DNA of 64,000 nucleotides. It comes from Nocardioides agariphilus (lineage in GTDB: Bacteria; Actinomycetota; Actinomycetes; Propionibacteriales; Nocardioidaceae). The first letter of the stretch is position 1; the number at the start of each line of letters is the position of its first letter. Both the position numbers and the translations under genes were made by a program. The DNA lies in the NCBI RefSeq assembly GCF_015352445.1, contig NZ_JADKPO010000011.1, positions 1-64,000 of the forward strand, in the 5' to 3' direction. Under the pieces are notes generated by a model. The model ran no database searches. It was given only the letters and a program-made list of their open reading frames with translations, and had not been told where the DNA came from. Shown here one piece after another: positions 55,604-64,000 of this stretch.

Positions 55604-55642
55604 GGATCATTCGATGACAGTCGTACGACGAGGAGTGTAGGC

Positions 55643-56224
55643 GTGGCCGAGGTGCTGTTGTTCCACCACATCCAAGGTCTGACCGAGGGCGTCCGGGCGT
55701 TCGCCGACCAGCTGCGGGCAGGAGGGCACACCGTGCACACGCCCGACCTCTTCGACGGGCAGATCTTCGACTCGATCGAGTCGGGGTTCGCCTACACCAG
55801 GTCACTGGAGGAGGGGGCGATCGACGAGCGCGTCAACGCTGCCGTCGACGACCTGCCCGACGACCTCGTCTACGCCGGCATCTCCTACGGCGTCCCGCCG
55901 GCTCTGCAGCTGACCGTCAAGCGCCCGGGAGCCCGGGGCCTGCTGATGCTCGAGTCGGCGATGCCGATCGCCGGCGAGTGGGCGGTCGGTCCCTTCCCCG
56001 ACGGCGTACCGCTGCAGATCCACGGGGCCGAGGGCGACGAGTACTTCGGGGAGGACCGGCCCTTCGCCGACGAAGCGGTCGCTCTCCTCGGAGCCGAGCG
56101 CGCCGAGCTGTTCGTCTACCCGGGCGAGCAGCACCTGTTCACCGACAGCAGCCTCCCGTCGTACGACGCCGAGGCAGCTGCGCTGGTGACCGAACGCACG
56201 CTGGCGTTCCTGGATCGCCTGTAA
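55643..56224 (+). CDS. dienelactone hydrolase-family protein
   Basis: A 193-residue alpha/beta hydrolase. It starts directly at the first strand (VLLFHHIQGLTEGVRAFADQL). The nucleophile elbow reads GISYG, with Ser where dienelactone hydrolases usually have Cys. The Asp region is HGAEGDEYFG and the His lies in GEQHLFTD. The substrate is unknown. The GTG at 55643 is divergent from the ArsR-type regulator; the pair probably forms a small autoregulated unit. Confidence 0.87.
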   Translation: MAEVLLFHHIQGLTEGVRAFADQLRAGGHTVHTPDLFDGQIFDSIESGFAYTRSLEEGAIDERVNAAVDDLPDDLVYAGISYGVPPALQLTVKRPGARGLLMLESAMPIAGEWAVGPFPDGVPLQIHGAEGDEYFGEDRPFADEAVALLGAERAELFVYPGEQHLFTDSSLPSYDAEAAALVTERTLAFLDRL

Positions 56225-56247
56225 GGCGCTGCGCGACACTTCAGGTC

Positions 56248-57330
56248 ATGGGGCGGTGGGCTCGCGTGGTCTTCGCGGTCGGGCTTGCTGTGCTGGCCGG
56301 CGCGGTCGGCCTGTCTCGCTGCTCCAGCGTCGATCACGGGGACGGCGCGGCGCAGGTGCTGGCGACCGGGCTCGAGGTGCCGTGGGGGTTGACGTTCCTG
56401 CCCGACGGGGACGCGCTCGTCGGCGAGCGCGAGACTGGCCGGATCTACCGGCTGTCATCCGAGGGCGGCGACCGGACCCTCGTCGGGACCGTCCCGGGTG
56501 TCGCGCCTGACGGTGAAGGTGGGCTGCTCGGCCTCGCGTTGGACCCGCTCTTCATCCACTCCGGCCACGCGTTCGTCTACGCCTACCTCACGGCCGAGGC
56601 CGACAACCGCATCGTGCGGTTCCACCTCGATCCAGACGGCTCTGGGATCTACGGCCTGCAGGTGATCCTCGACGGCATCGCCAAGGCGAGCAACCACGAC
56701 GGGGGAGGGCTGGCGTTCGGTCCGGACGGACAGCTGTACGCCGGGGTGGGTGACGCCGGTGTTCCCGCCCGCGCCCAGGACCCCGCGAGCCTGAACGGCA
56801 AGATCCTGCGGATGACGACGACGGGTCAGCCGCCGCTCTCGCCGGCCAACCCCGATCCCCACTCGCTCGTCTGGTCGATGGGCCACCGCAACGTGCAGGG
56901 CCTGGCCTGGGACGAGAACGGCGGCATGTACGCCACCGAGTTCGGCCAGAACTCCTTCGACGAGGTCAACCTGATCCGGCCAGGAGCCAACTACGGCTGG
57001 CCGGAGGTCGAAGGCAAGGGCGGCGAGCCTCAGTACGTCGACCCCTTGCTCACCTGGGCCACCGACGAGGCCAGCCCGTCGGGCCTGGCCTACCTCGACG
57101 GCGGCCTGTACGTCGGTGCGCTGAGGGGGCAGCGCCTGTGGCGCGTACCGCTGACCGACGAGGGCGTTGGCAAGCCGGTCGCGCTGCTCGCGGGCGACTA
57201 CGGACGGCTCCGCAACGTGCAGGTCGCCCCCGACGGCTCGCTGTGGATCACGACCAGCAACCGGGACGGGCGCGGCGAGTTCGACCAGGGCGATGACCGG
57301 GTGCTGCGCGTGGTGACCGGATCGCCCTAG
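56248..57330 (+). CDS. PQQ-dependent aldose sugar dehydrogenase-like (YliI family) protein
   Basis: A 360-residue exported protein with a signal segment (VVFAVGLAVLAGAVGL) and a six-bladed propeller of the soluble glucose/aldose dehydrogenase type. Recognisable parts are LEVPWGLTFLPDGDALVGER, GEGGLLGLALDP, NHDGGGLAFGPDGQLYAGVGD, GHRNVQGLAWDE and PGANYGWPEVEG. The family oxidises sugars with pyrroloquinoline quinone; no PQQ synthesis genes are in the window. The SRC after the signal is not a good lipobox. It ends 29 bp before the convergent pyc gene. Confidence 0.9.
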   Translation: MGRWARVVFAVGLAVLAGAVGLSRCSSVDHGDGAAQVLATGLEVPWGLTFLPDGDALVGERETGRIYRLSSEGGDRTLVGTVPGVAPDGEGGLLGLALDPLFIHSGHAFVYAYLTAEADNRIVRFHLDPDGSGIYGLQVILDGIAKASNHDGGGLAFGPDGQLYAGVGDAGVPARAQDPASLNGKILRMTTTGQPPLSPANPDPHSLVWSMGHRNVQGLAWDENGGMYATEFGQNSFDEVNLIRPGANYGWPEVEGKGGEPQYVDPLLTWATDEASPSGLAYLDGGLYVGALRGQRLWRVPLTDEGVGKPVALLAGDYGRLRNVQVAPDGSLWITTSNRDGRGEFDQGDDRVLRVVTGSP

Positions 57331-57359
57331 CGGCCGAGGACGACCCACCAGCCAAGCGG

Positions 57360-60300
57360 CTATCCCAGGACCAGCACCAGGTCGCCGCCGTCGACGGTCT
57401 GGGTGCCGGCGAAGGCGAGGCGCTCGACCGTGCCCGCGCGGGGGGCGGTGATGGCGGCTTCCATCTTCATCGCCTCGATCGTGGCGATGGTCTGGCCGGC
57501 CTCGACCTCCTCGCCCTTCTCGACCACCACCGTGACCGCACCCTGGAACGGCGCAGCGACATGGCCGGGCTCGTGGGGGTCGGCCTTCTCGGCAGCCGCG
57601 ACGGCCGTCGAGACGTTGCGGTCGCGGATGCTGATCGGGCGCAGCTGGCCGTTGATCAGGGCCATCACCGTGCGGTATCCGCGCTCGTCGGGCTCCGAGA
57701 TCGCCTGCAGGCCGAGGAAGATCGTCACGCCCTCGTCGAGCTCGACCTGGTGCTCGACGCCTTGGCGCAGGCCGTAGAGGTAGTCGATGGACGACAGCAC
57801 CGACACGTCGCCGTAGGTCGCCCGCACCTCCTTGAAGTCCTTGGTCGGCCCGGGGAAGAGCAGCTCGTTGAGGGTGTGCCTGCGATCGGCCGCCAGGCCA
57901 GCGGTCTGCTCGTCGGTCAGCTCGCCCGACGGCGGCTCCCACGGGCGCCCCTCGATGGCGCGGGTGCGGAACGGCTCCGGCCAGCCACCGGGCGGGTCGC
58001 CGAGCTCGCCGTGGAGGAAGCCGATCACCGAGGCGGGGATGTCGAAGCGCTGGGGGTTCTCGGCGAACTCCTCGGGGTCGGCGCCGACCGCCACGAGGTG
58101 CAGGGCCAGGTCGCCGACCACCTTGGACGACGGGGTCACCTTCACGATGTGGCCCAGGATGCGGTCGGCCGCGGCGTACATGTCCTCGATCTGCTCGAAC
58201 TTCTCGCCGAGGCCGAGAGCGATGGCCTGCTGGCGCAGGTTGGAGAGCTGGCCGCCCGGGATCTCATGGGTGTAGACGCGACCCGTGGGCGCGGGCAGGC
58301 CCGACTCGAACGGTGCGTAGACGCGGCGCACGGCCTCCCAGTAGGGCTCCAGGTCGCAGACCGCCTGGAGGGACAGTCCTGTCTCGCGTGGCGAGTGGTC
58401 GGTCGCCGAGACCAGCGACGAGAGCGCCGGTTGCGACGTCGTGCCGGACATCGACGCGGTCGCGGCGTCGACGGCGTCCACCCCGGCGTCGATCGCCGCG
58501 AGGAGGGTGGCGAGCTGGCCACCGGGGGTGTCGTGCGTGTGCAGGTGCACGGGCAGGTCGAACTCCCGGCGCAGGGCCGTCACGAGGGTTCGCGCGGCGG
58601 GTGCCCGGAGCACGCCGGCCATGTCCTTGATCGCCAGCACGTGCGCGCCCGAGGCGACGATCCTCTCGGCGAGACCGAGGTAGTAGTCGAGCGTGTAGAG
58701 CTTCTCGGCCGGGTCGGACAGGTCGCCGGTGTAGCACAGCGCGACCTCGGCGACCGTCGTGTCGGTCGCGAGCACGGCCTCGATCGCCGGGCGCATCTGC
58801 TCGACGTCGTTGAGGGCGTCGAAGATCCGGAAGACGTCGATGCCGGTGGCCGCCGCCTCCTCGACGAAGGCGTCGGTGACGGCTGTGGGGTACGGCGTGT
58901 AGCCCACGGTGTTGCGACCGCGCAGCAGCATCTGGAGGCAGATGTTGGGCGTCGCCTGGCGGAGCTTGGCCAGGCGCTCCCACGGGTCCTCGCTCAGGAA
59001 GCGCAACGCCACGTCGTACGTCGCCCCGCCCCACGCCTCCAGCGACCACAGTTGCGGGGTGGTGCGGGCGAGGTGTCCGGCGACGGCGAGCAGGTCGCGG
59101 GTACGCACGCGGGTGGCCAGCAGCGACTGATGGGCATCGCGGAACGTCGTGTCGGTGACGGCGACGCGGTCCTGGTCGCGCAGTGCCTGGGCGAACGCCT
59201 TCGGACCGAGCGAGAGCAGGGCCTGGCGCGTGCCGTCGGGAGCGGGCGCGGCGAGGTCGACGTCGGGCAGCTTGGTGACCGGGTCGATGCTGACCGGCGC
59301 CGGGCCGTGGGGCTGGTTGACCGTGACGTCGGCGAGGTAGGTCAAGAGCTTGGTGCCGCGGTCGCCGCTGGCCCGCGCCGTCAGCAGCTCGGGGTGGGTC
59401 TCGATGAACGACGTGGTCACGCGGCCGGCGTAGAAGTCCGGCTCGTCGAGCAGCGCCTGCAGGAACGCGATGTTGGTCGAGACGCCGCGGATGCGGAACT
59501 CCGCCAGCGCCCGGCGGGCGCGCTCGACGGCCTTGTCGAAGGTGCGGCCGCGACAGGTGAGCTTGGCCAGCATCGAGTCGAAGTGCGGGCTGATCTCGGC
59601 GCCGGTGTAGGTCGTGCCGCCGTCGAGCCGGATGCCCGCGCCACCGGGGGAGCGGTAGGTCGTGATGCGACCGGTGTCGGGCCGGAAGTTGTTGGCGGGG
59701 TCCTCGGTGGTGATCCGGCACTGCAGCGCGGCGCCGCGGATCTGCACGGTGTCCTGGCTCAGGCCGAGGTCCTCGAGGGTCTCACCCGACGCGATGCGCA
59801 GCTGCGACTGCACGAGGTCGACGTCGGTGATCTCCTCGGTGACGGTGTGCTCGACCTGGATCCGCGGGTTCATCTCGATGAAGACGTAGTTGCCCGCCGG
59901 GTCCACGAGGAACTCCACGGTGCCGGCGTTCTGGTAACCGATGTGCCGCGCGAATCTCACCGCGTCGGCGCAGATCTGCTCGCGCAGCTCAGGGTCGAAG
60001 TTGGGGGCCGGCGCGATCTCGACGACCTTCTGGTGGCGCCGCTGCACCGAGCAGTCGCGCTCGAACAGGTGCATGACGTTGCCCTGCTTGTCGGCGAGGA
60101 TCTGCACCTCGATGTGGCGAGGGTCCACCACCGCCTGCTCGACGAACACCGTCGGGTCGCCGAAGGCGCCCTCGGCCTCGCGCATGCAGGTCTCGACGGC
60201 CTCGCGCAGGTCCTTCGGGTCGTCCACGCGCCGCATGCCGCGGCCGCCGCCGCCCGCGACCGCCTTCACGAACAGCGGGTAGGGCAGTGAGCTCGCCGCC

Positions 60301-60737
60301 TCGACCACCTCGTCGACGTTCGCACTCGGCGGCACCGAGGCGAGGGTGGGTACGCCGGCCGCCTTGGCCGCCGCGATGGCGCTCGCCTTGTTGCCGGTCA
60401 GCGTCAGCACCTCGGCGCTCGGACCCACGAACGTGATGCCGGCGTTGGCGCAGGCCTCGGCGAGACGCGGGTTCTCCGACAGGAAGCCGTAGCCGGGGTA
60501 GACCGCGTCGGCTCCCGCGCGCACCGCGACCGCGACGATCGCGTCGGGGTCGAGGTAGGCGCGCACGGGGTGCCCGCGCTGCCCGATCTCGTAGGCCTCG
60601 TCGGCCTTCAGCCGGTGCTCGGACCACCTGTCCTCGTTGGGGAACACCGCCACCGTGCGGGCACCCAGCTCGTAGGCAGCCCGGAACGCGCGGATGGCGA
60701 TCTCGCCCCGGTTGGCCACGAGCACCTTGGAGAACAT
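57360..60737 (-). CDS. pyc: pyruvate carboxylase
   Basis: A 1125-residue single-chain enzyme making oxaloacetate from pyruvate and bicarbonate. Residues 1 to about 450 are biotin carboxylase (KVLVANRGEIAIRAFRA, VKAVAGGGGRGMRRV, RDCSVQRRHQKVVE and NPRIQVEHTVTEE). The carboxyltransferase spans about 530-800 (VTDTTFRDAHQSLLATRVRT, then KDMAGVLRAPAAR and LHTHDTPGGQLA). A conserved helical region follows, and the biotinyl domain at the end has AMKMEA with biotin on K1091. ATG 60737 has TAGCCT 7 nt upstream. It replenishes the TCA cycle. Confidence 0.97.
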   Translation of the reverse strand: MFSKVLVANRGEIAIRAFRAAYELGARTVAVFPNEDRWSEHRLKADEAYEIGQRGHPVRAYLDPDAIVAVAVRAGADAVYPGYGFLSENPRLAEACANAGITFVGPSAEVLTLTGNKASAIAAAKAAGVPTLASVPPSANVDEVVEAASSLPYPLFVKAVAGGGGRGMRRVDDPKDLREAVETCMREAEGAFGDPTVFVEQAVVDPRHIEVQILADKQGNVMHLFERDCSVQRRHQKVVEIAPAPNFDPELREQICADAVRFARHIGYQNAGTVEFLVDPAGNYVFIEMNPRIQVEHTVTEEITDVDLVQSQLRIASGETLEDLGLSQDTVQIRGAALQCRITTEDPANNFRPDTGRITTYRSPGGAGIRLDGGTTYTGAEISPHFDSMLAKLTCRGRTFDKAVERARRALAEFRIRGVSTNIAFLQALLDEPDFYAGRVTTSFIETHPELLTARASGDRGTKLLTYLADVTVNQPHGPAPVSIDPVTKLPDVDLAAPAPDGTRQALLSLGPKAFAQALRDQDRVAVTDTTFRDAHQSLLATRVRTRDLLAVAGHLARTTPQLWSLEAWGGATYDVALRFLSEDPWERLAKLRQATPNICLQMLLRGRNTVGYTPYPTAVTDAFVEEAAATGIDVFRIFDALNDVEQMRPAIEAVLATDTTVAEVALCYTGDLSDPAEKLYTLDYYLGLAERIVASGAHVLAIKDMAGVLRAPAARTLVTALRREFDLPVHLHTHDTPGGQLATLLAAIDAGVDAVDAATASMSGTTSQPALSSLVSATDHSPRETGLSLQAVCDLEPYWEAVRRVYAPFESGLPAPTGRVYTHEIPGGQLSNLRQQAIALGLGEKFEQIEDMYAAADRILGHIVKVTPSSKVVGDLALHLVAVGADPEEFAENPQRFDIPASVIGFLHGELGDPPGGWPEPFRTRAIEGRPWEPPSGELTDEQTAGLAADRRHTLNELLFPGPTKDFKEVRATYGDVSVLSSIDYLYGLRQGVEHQVELDEGVTIFLGLQAISEPDERGYRTVMALINGQLRPISIRDRNVSTAVAAAEKADPHEPGHVAAPFQGAVTVVVEKGEEVEAGQTIATIEAMKMEAAITAPRAGTVERLAFAGTQTVDGGDLVLVLG

Positions 60738-60744
60738 GGCCCGC

Positions 60745-60750
60745 AGGCTA
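60745..60750 (-). promoter_or_regulatory. -10 hexamer for leaderless pyc
   Basis: TAGCCT on the minus strand, 7 nt before ATG 60737. Confidence 0.5.
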
Positions 60751-60815
60751 CCGACGCTGGGTCACGCCGAAGTCTGCGTCCCGCAGGATGAGGAGGCCGC
60801 GCTACCGCGACTCCC

Positions 60816-62378
60816 TCAACCGGTGACGAGGAACTGGTCCACCAGCCCGGGTACGGCGTCGCGCGCCACCGCCGTACCTTCCGCCTCGGGCACGTCGAGC
60901 ACCTCCACGGCCTGCCGGCCGCCGGCCATGGTGGCGACCAGGGTGGTCAGGCCGACGCGGCGCTGGAACCAGGTCGCGGTCATCGTCCAGCCGATGATCG
61001 CGGGCGCCTCGAGCATGACGCGACGCCGCATCAGGCTGCCCGAGCGGGCGACCAGGTGGCCGGGTTGCTGGCGCGGCACGAGGGCGTGCCCGAGGCCGCG
61101 TGCCCGGTCGACCCCGAGCCCGGCACCCACCGCCAGCGCGAGCGGCGAGAGCCACAGCACGTCGGCAGGTACGTCGGCCAGCAGCACCAGGGTCACCAGC
61201 GCAGCGCTCAGGAGCAGTGGAACGGCGAGGGCCCGCGTGTAGCGGCGGCGTACGGCGGCCCGCCCGTGCTCGACGAGCGGGGCGAGGAGTGGGTCGGTGG
61301 TGCCGAGGATCTGGGCGGCGACGTGGTGCGCGACGCCCTCGGGCGCCGGGGGCACGACCGTCGACGAGCCCTGCTGCTCACGGTTGAGACCGGTGACGAT
61401 CGCCGAGAGGCGAGCGCCGCGGGCCAGCCGAAGCCCGAGGGGCTCGACGAGGTTGACCCCCCGCAAGCGGTTGGCGTCCATGCTGGTCTCGCGCGTGGTG
61501 AACAGGCCGCGGCGAAGGTGCCAAGCATGGTCGGATCTGGTGTAGGTGACGGTGAAGCCGAAGTTGGTCACCAGGTAGCCACCCACCGCGAGGACCGAGG
61601 CCACGAGCAGCAGTCCGACCGCGATGACGGGGACGAGGACCAGCACCGAGAGTCCGGCCACGTTCTCCGCGGCTGCATCGAGGCGCAAGTGGTCCCAGAG
61701 CCCGCTCGCGTCGAGGATCTGGCTGCCACCGCCGAGAACGGCCGCGGCGATGACCAGGCCGGAGCTGGTGAAGGGTGCGTACCACAGCCAACGCGGCTCG
61801 AACCCCGCCACGACGACCGCGTTGTCCGGCGAGGTGGCGGCCTGGCGTTCCTCCGGCGAGGCGGTGCGGTGCAGCAGGTCGGTGCGCAACAGCTCGGCGG
61901 CGCGGGCTCTGATGCCGTCGAGGGCGAGCTCGTCCTCGCCCTGCTTGGAGGCCGTGCCGGTGCCGATCCGCACCGTGGTCAGCCCGAGGACGCGGTGGAT
62001 CGGCGACGCGGTGATGTCGACGGTGCGGACGCGGTCGATCGGCGTGGACAGCACGTGCTTGTTGAGCAGGCCGCGCCGCAGCTCGACGCGCCCCTCGGAG
62101 ATCCGGAAGCTGGTCGTCAGGTACCTCGCGATGCCGAGGGCGACCGGCCCGCCGATGGCCAGCACGTTCCACCACCACTGTCCGCCTCCCGAGGCGGACC
62201 CGGCGAGCAGCAGGCCGATCAGGGCCGGCAGGAACCGCAGCACCTCCCTGATCGGGTGGACCAACAGCATCATGGGGTCCAGCCGCTGCCACTCGCGGTG
62301 GTCGACCAGGAAGTCGGGCCGCGCGTCGGCGTACGGGTTCGTCGGCTGGACCTCGGGCTGGACCTCGGGTTGGGTCAC
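60816..62378 (-). CDS. YdbT-like membrane protein with bacterial PH domains
   Basis: A 520-residue protein of the YdbT (DUF304/bPH2) family. It has three PH-like segments, for example RISEGRVELRRGLLNKHVLSTPIDRVRTVDI and TYTRSDHAWHLRRGLFTTRETSMDANRLRGV, separated by paired membrane helices. In Bacillus YdbS and YdbT act together in resistance to certain antimicrobials and membrane stress. Its start overlaps the YdbS-like gene by 4 bp, so the two are coupled and probably form a complex. Confidence 0.88.
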   Translation of the reverse strand: MTQPEVQPEVQPTNPYADARPDFLVDHREWQRLDPMMLLVHPIREVLRFLPALIGLLLAGSASGGGQWWWNVLAIGGPVALGIARYLTTSFRISEGRVELRRGLLNKHVLSTPIDRVRTVDITASPIHRVLGLTTVRIGTGTASKQGEDELALDGIRARAAELLRTDLLHRTASPEERQAATSPDNAVVVAGFEPRWLWYAPFTSSGLVIAAAVLGGGSQILDASGLWDHLRLDAAAENVAGLSVLVLVPVIAVGLLLVASVLAVGGYLVTNFGFTVTYTRSDHAWHLRRGLFTTRETSMDANRLRGVNLVEPLGLRLARGARLSAIVTGLNREQQGSSTVVPPAPEGVAHHVAAQILGTTDPLLAPLVEHGRAAVRRRYTRALAVPLLLSAALVTLVLLADVPADVLWLSPLALAVGAGLGVDRARGLGHALVPRQQPGHLVARSGSLMRRRVMLEAPAIIGWTMTATWFQRRVGLTTLVATMAGGRQAVEVLDVPEAEGTAVARDAVPGLVDQFLVTG

Positions 62379-62866
62379 GTGGCGTCGCCCGGGTTCGCAT
62401 CGGCCTTGAGGGTCAGCTCGTCGACGAGGCTGCGCGCCCGGTCGCGGTCGAGTCCGGCGATCTCCAGGGCGCCCGCGGCGGATGCGGTCGTGGCGGTGAC
62501 GGACGCCAGACCGAACAGCCGGGCGATCGCACCCTCGACGTAGTCGACGGTCTGGATGCGCGACATCGGCGCGATCCGGCGCTCACGTCGCCACCATCCG
62601 GTCTGGGTGTAGACCGCGGTGTCAGTGACCTCCCAGCGGTGCACGGCATAGCGCCACTGGGGAATCAGGACGGCGGCCGCGAGCGTGACGACGCCGAGCA
62701 CGACCGGCATCCACCACTGCAGGTCGTACCAGTCGAAGGCGAGCGAGGTGACCAGCAGGACCGCCATCAAGACGACGGCACGGACCACCCCGCCGAGCAT
62801 CCACATCAACTTGGCCCTCGGGCTGACGCGCTCGCGGGGGTCGCGCAGCCGGGGCGCTGGATCCAT
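62375..62866 (-). CDS. YdbS-like membrane protein with bacterial PH domain
   Basis: A 163-residue partner with two membrane helices (VVRAVVLMAVLLVTSLAF and WWMPVVLGVVTLAAAVLIP) followed by one bPH2 domain (YAVHRWEVTDTAVYTQTGWWRRERRIAPMSRIQTVDYVEG). ATG 62866 has TAGGGT 6 nt upstream, so the YdbS-YdbT pair has its own promoter. The role is inferred from the family. Confidence 0.88.
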   Translation of the reverse strand: MDPAPRLRDPRERVSPRAKLMWMLGGVVRAVVLMAVLLVTSLAFDWYDLQWWMPVVLGVVTLAAAVLIPQWRYAVHRWEVTDTAVYTQTGWWRRERRIAPMSRIQTVDYVEGAIARLFGLASVTATTASAAGALEIAGLDRDRARSLVDELTLKADANPGDAT

Positions 62867-62872
62867 GCCACG

Positions 62873-62878
62873 ACCCTA
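62873..62878 (-). promoter_or_regulatory. -10 hexamer for leaderless ydbS-ydbT operon
   Basis: TAGGGT on the minus strand, 6 nt before ATG 62866. Confidence 0.5.
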
Positions 62879-62917
62879 CGACGACGCTTGTCCAGCAGCT
62901 CCCGTCGAGCTCGGCGC

Positions 62918-64000
62918 TCAGTCCTTCAGCTCGCAGATCACCGCGCCGTTGGTGACCGTGGCACCGACCTCGGCGGCCAGGCCGGTGACGGTGCCGGCCT
63001 TGTGGGCCTTGAGCGGCTGCTCCATCTTCATCGCCTCGAGCACGACGACGACGTCGCCCTCGGCGACGCTTTGGCCCTCCTCGACGGCGACCTTGACGAT
63101 GGTGCCCTGCATCGGGCTGGTCACGGCGTCGCCGGAGGCCGCGGCGCCCGCCTTCTTGCTCGCCGAGCGCTTCGGCTTGGCGGCGCCTCCACCAGCGGGT
63201 GCAGCCAGACCACCCAGGCCGCCCGGTAGCACCACCTCGAGTCGCTTGCCCCCGACCTCGACGGTGACCCGCTGCCGCTCGCCGGGGTCGTCGGCCTCGG
63301 CGGTCTCACCGGAGTAGGGCTGGATCTGGTTGTCGAAGTCGGTCTCGATCCAGGTCGTGTAGACCTCGAAGGAGCCCTCCCCACTGGGGTTCGATGCCCC
63401 GACGTAGGCCGGGTCGTCGACGACGGCCCGGTGGAAGGGGATGACGGTGGGCATGCCGTCGACCACGAACTCCGCGAGAGCGCGGCGCGAGCGCTCCAGC
63501 GCCTGGGTGCGGTCACGGCCGGTGATGATGAGCTTGGCGATCAGGGAGTCGAACGAGCCGGGGATGGTCTCGCCGTTCTCGTAGCCTCCGTCGAGGCGTA
63601 CGCCGGGGCCGTGCGGCGGCTGCCAGGCCGAGAGCGTGCCGGGGGCCGGCATGAAGTTGCGGCCGCCGTCCTCGGCGTTGATGCGGTACTCGATCGAGTG
63701 GCCGCGGATCTCGGGGTCGTCGTAGCCGAGCTCCTCGCCGGCCGCGATGCGGAACATCTCGCGCACCAGGTCGATGCCGGTGACCTCCTCGGACACGCAG
63801 TGCTCGACCTGGAGACGGGTGTTGACCTCGAGGAAGGAGATGGTGCCGTCCTTGGCGACGAGGAACTCGCACGTGCCGGCCCCGACGTAGCCCGCCTCGC
63901 GCAGGATCGCCTTGCTGGACTCGTAGAGGCGCGCGACCTGGTCGTCGGTGAGGAACGGCGCGGGTGCCTCCTCGACGAGCTTCTGGTGGCGGCGCTGGAG
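62918..64000 (-). CDS. acetyl-/propionyl-CoA carboxylase alpha subunit (biotin carboxylase and carrier), partial
   Basis: The 3' 361 codons of a biotin-dependent acyl-CoA carboxylase; the 5' end runs off the window. The frame is open to base 64000, and upstream of the M at 63796 it reads [13 protein letters not shown] and [16 protein letters not shown], the biotin-carboxylase core. The biotin-carboxylase C-terminal part, a variable linker with Lys/Ala/Ser stretch, and the carrier domain with EAMKMEQ (biotin lysine) follow. It carboxylates acetyl- or propionyl-CoA; the latter would supply methylmalonyl-CoA to MutAB after epimerisation. Confidence 0.95.
   Translation of the reverse strand, partial: LQRRHQKLVEEAPAPFLTDDQVARLYESSKAILREAGYVGAGTCEFLVAKDGTISFLEVNTRLQVEHCVSEEVTGIDLVREMFRIAAGEELGYDDPEIRGHSIEYRINAEDGGRNFMPAPGTLSAWQPPHGPGVRLDGGYENGETIPGSFDSLIAKLIITGRDRTQALERSRRALAEFVVDGMPTVIPFHRAVVDDPAYVGASNPSGEGSFEVYTTWIETDFDNQIQPYSGETAEADDPGERQRVTVEVGGKRLEVVLPGGLGGLAAPAGGGAAKPKRSASKKAGAAASGDAVTSPMQGTIVKVAVEEGQSVAEGDVVVVLEAMKMEQPLKAHKAGTVTGLAAEVGATVTNGAVICELKD

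Noticed and set aside
57561-60290. Long open frame opposite pyruvate carboxylase
   Set aside because: Shadow of pyc; no recognisable domains and strong Arg/Glu/Val bias.

Overview
The window is high-GC actinobacterial chromosome, most like Nocardioides or a close relative in the Nocardioidaceae. The signs are dense G/C-ending codons, DUF222/HNH (13E12-type) genes, many starts preceded by a TANNNT hexamer 6-8 nt upstream, dispersed TGGTCGAGC...GAGACC palindromes, an Sdh1-type succinate dehydrogenase, a split methylmalonyl-CoA mutase and a flavin NAD(P)H-quinone reductase (LpdA). I see no rRNA, tRNA, CRISPR array, prophage or complete insertion sequence. Gene order looks like ordinary core chromosome with small accessory insertions.

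Layout. 1-8.6 kb: the tail of a DUF222/HNH gene, a VOC protein and an MFS exporter, a Tat-secreted small protein, a double GNAT acetyltransferase, an ECF sigma factor with a membrane-anchored partner, trpS, a 2H phosphoesterase, and a second, complete DUF222/HNH gene beside what looks like the cut-off end of another gene. 8.6-13.6 kb: a TIGR01777 epimerase and a three-gene operon of a response regulator fused to a cysteine-less thioredoxin-reductase-like protein, a cNMP-domain histidine kinase and a GNAT protein. 13.8-17.2 kb: sdhC-sdhA-sdhB. 17.2-20.3 kb: a lipoprotein, a GH16-like protein, a 340-bp gap and a glycosyltransferase.

20.4-26.5 kb: mutA-mutB-meaB with overlapping ATGA junctions, then an M20 amidohydrolase. 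26.6-46.9 kb is largely a nucleoside salvage/catabolism region: a BMP-type nucleoside ABC importer, cytidine deaminase, thymidine phosphorylase, adenosine deaminase, deoxyribose-phosphate aldolase with two aldehyde dehydrogenase-family genes, a phosphohexomutase-like enzyme that may act as phosphopentomutase, and purine nucleoside phosphorylase. Imported nucleosides would be deaminated and phosphorolysed, and the deoxyribose-phosphate cleaved to glyceraldehyde-3-phosphate and acetaldehyde, which the dehydrogenase can oxidise. Interspersed are MaoC, hemerythrin, PH-domain, HEAT-repeat, aldo/keto reductase and FAD oxidoreductase genes and a predicted cysteine-peptidase-like protein coupled to a P-loop kinase.

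47-57.3 kb: an unknown conserved-looking protein, a gamma-glutamylcyclotransferase-like protein, lpd and lpdA, two secreted proteins (RTX-like and SpoIID/LytB-like), a DinB protein, DUF1905, an ArsR-type regulator divergent from a dienelactone hydrolase-like gene, and a PQQ-type sugar dehydrogenase. 57.4-64 kb: pyruvate carboxylase, a YdbS/YdbT PH-domain pair and the 3' part of a biotin-dependent acyl-CoA carboxylase alpha subunit. Acyl-CoA carboxylase, MutAB-MeaB, Sdh and Pyc together outline a propionyl-CoA to succinyl-CoA to TCA/anaplerosis route.

The most notable observations are the cysteine-free REC/TrxR-like fusion with its kinase, a 37-bp palindromic repeat that lies inside the mutB coding sequence, an aldehyde-dehydrogenase paralogue without its catalytic domain, a matched pair of operators upstream of the aldo/keto reductase, and a consistent leaderless-promoter pattern.
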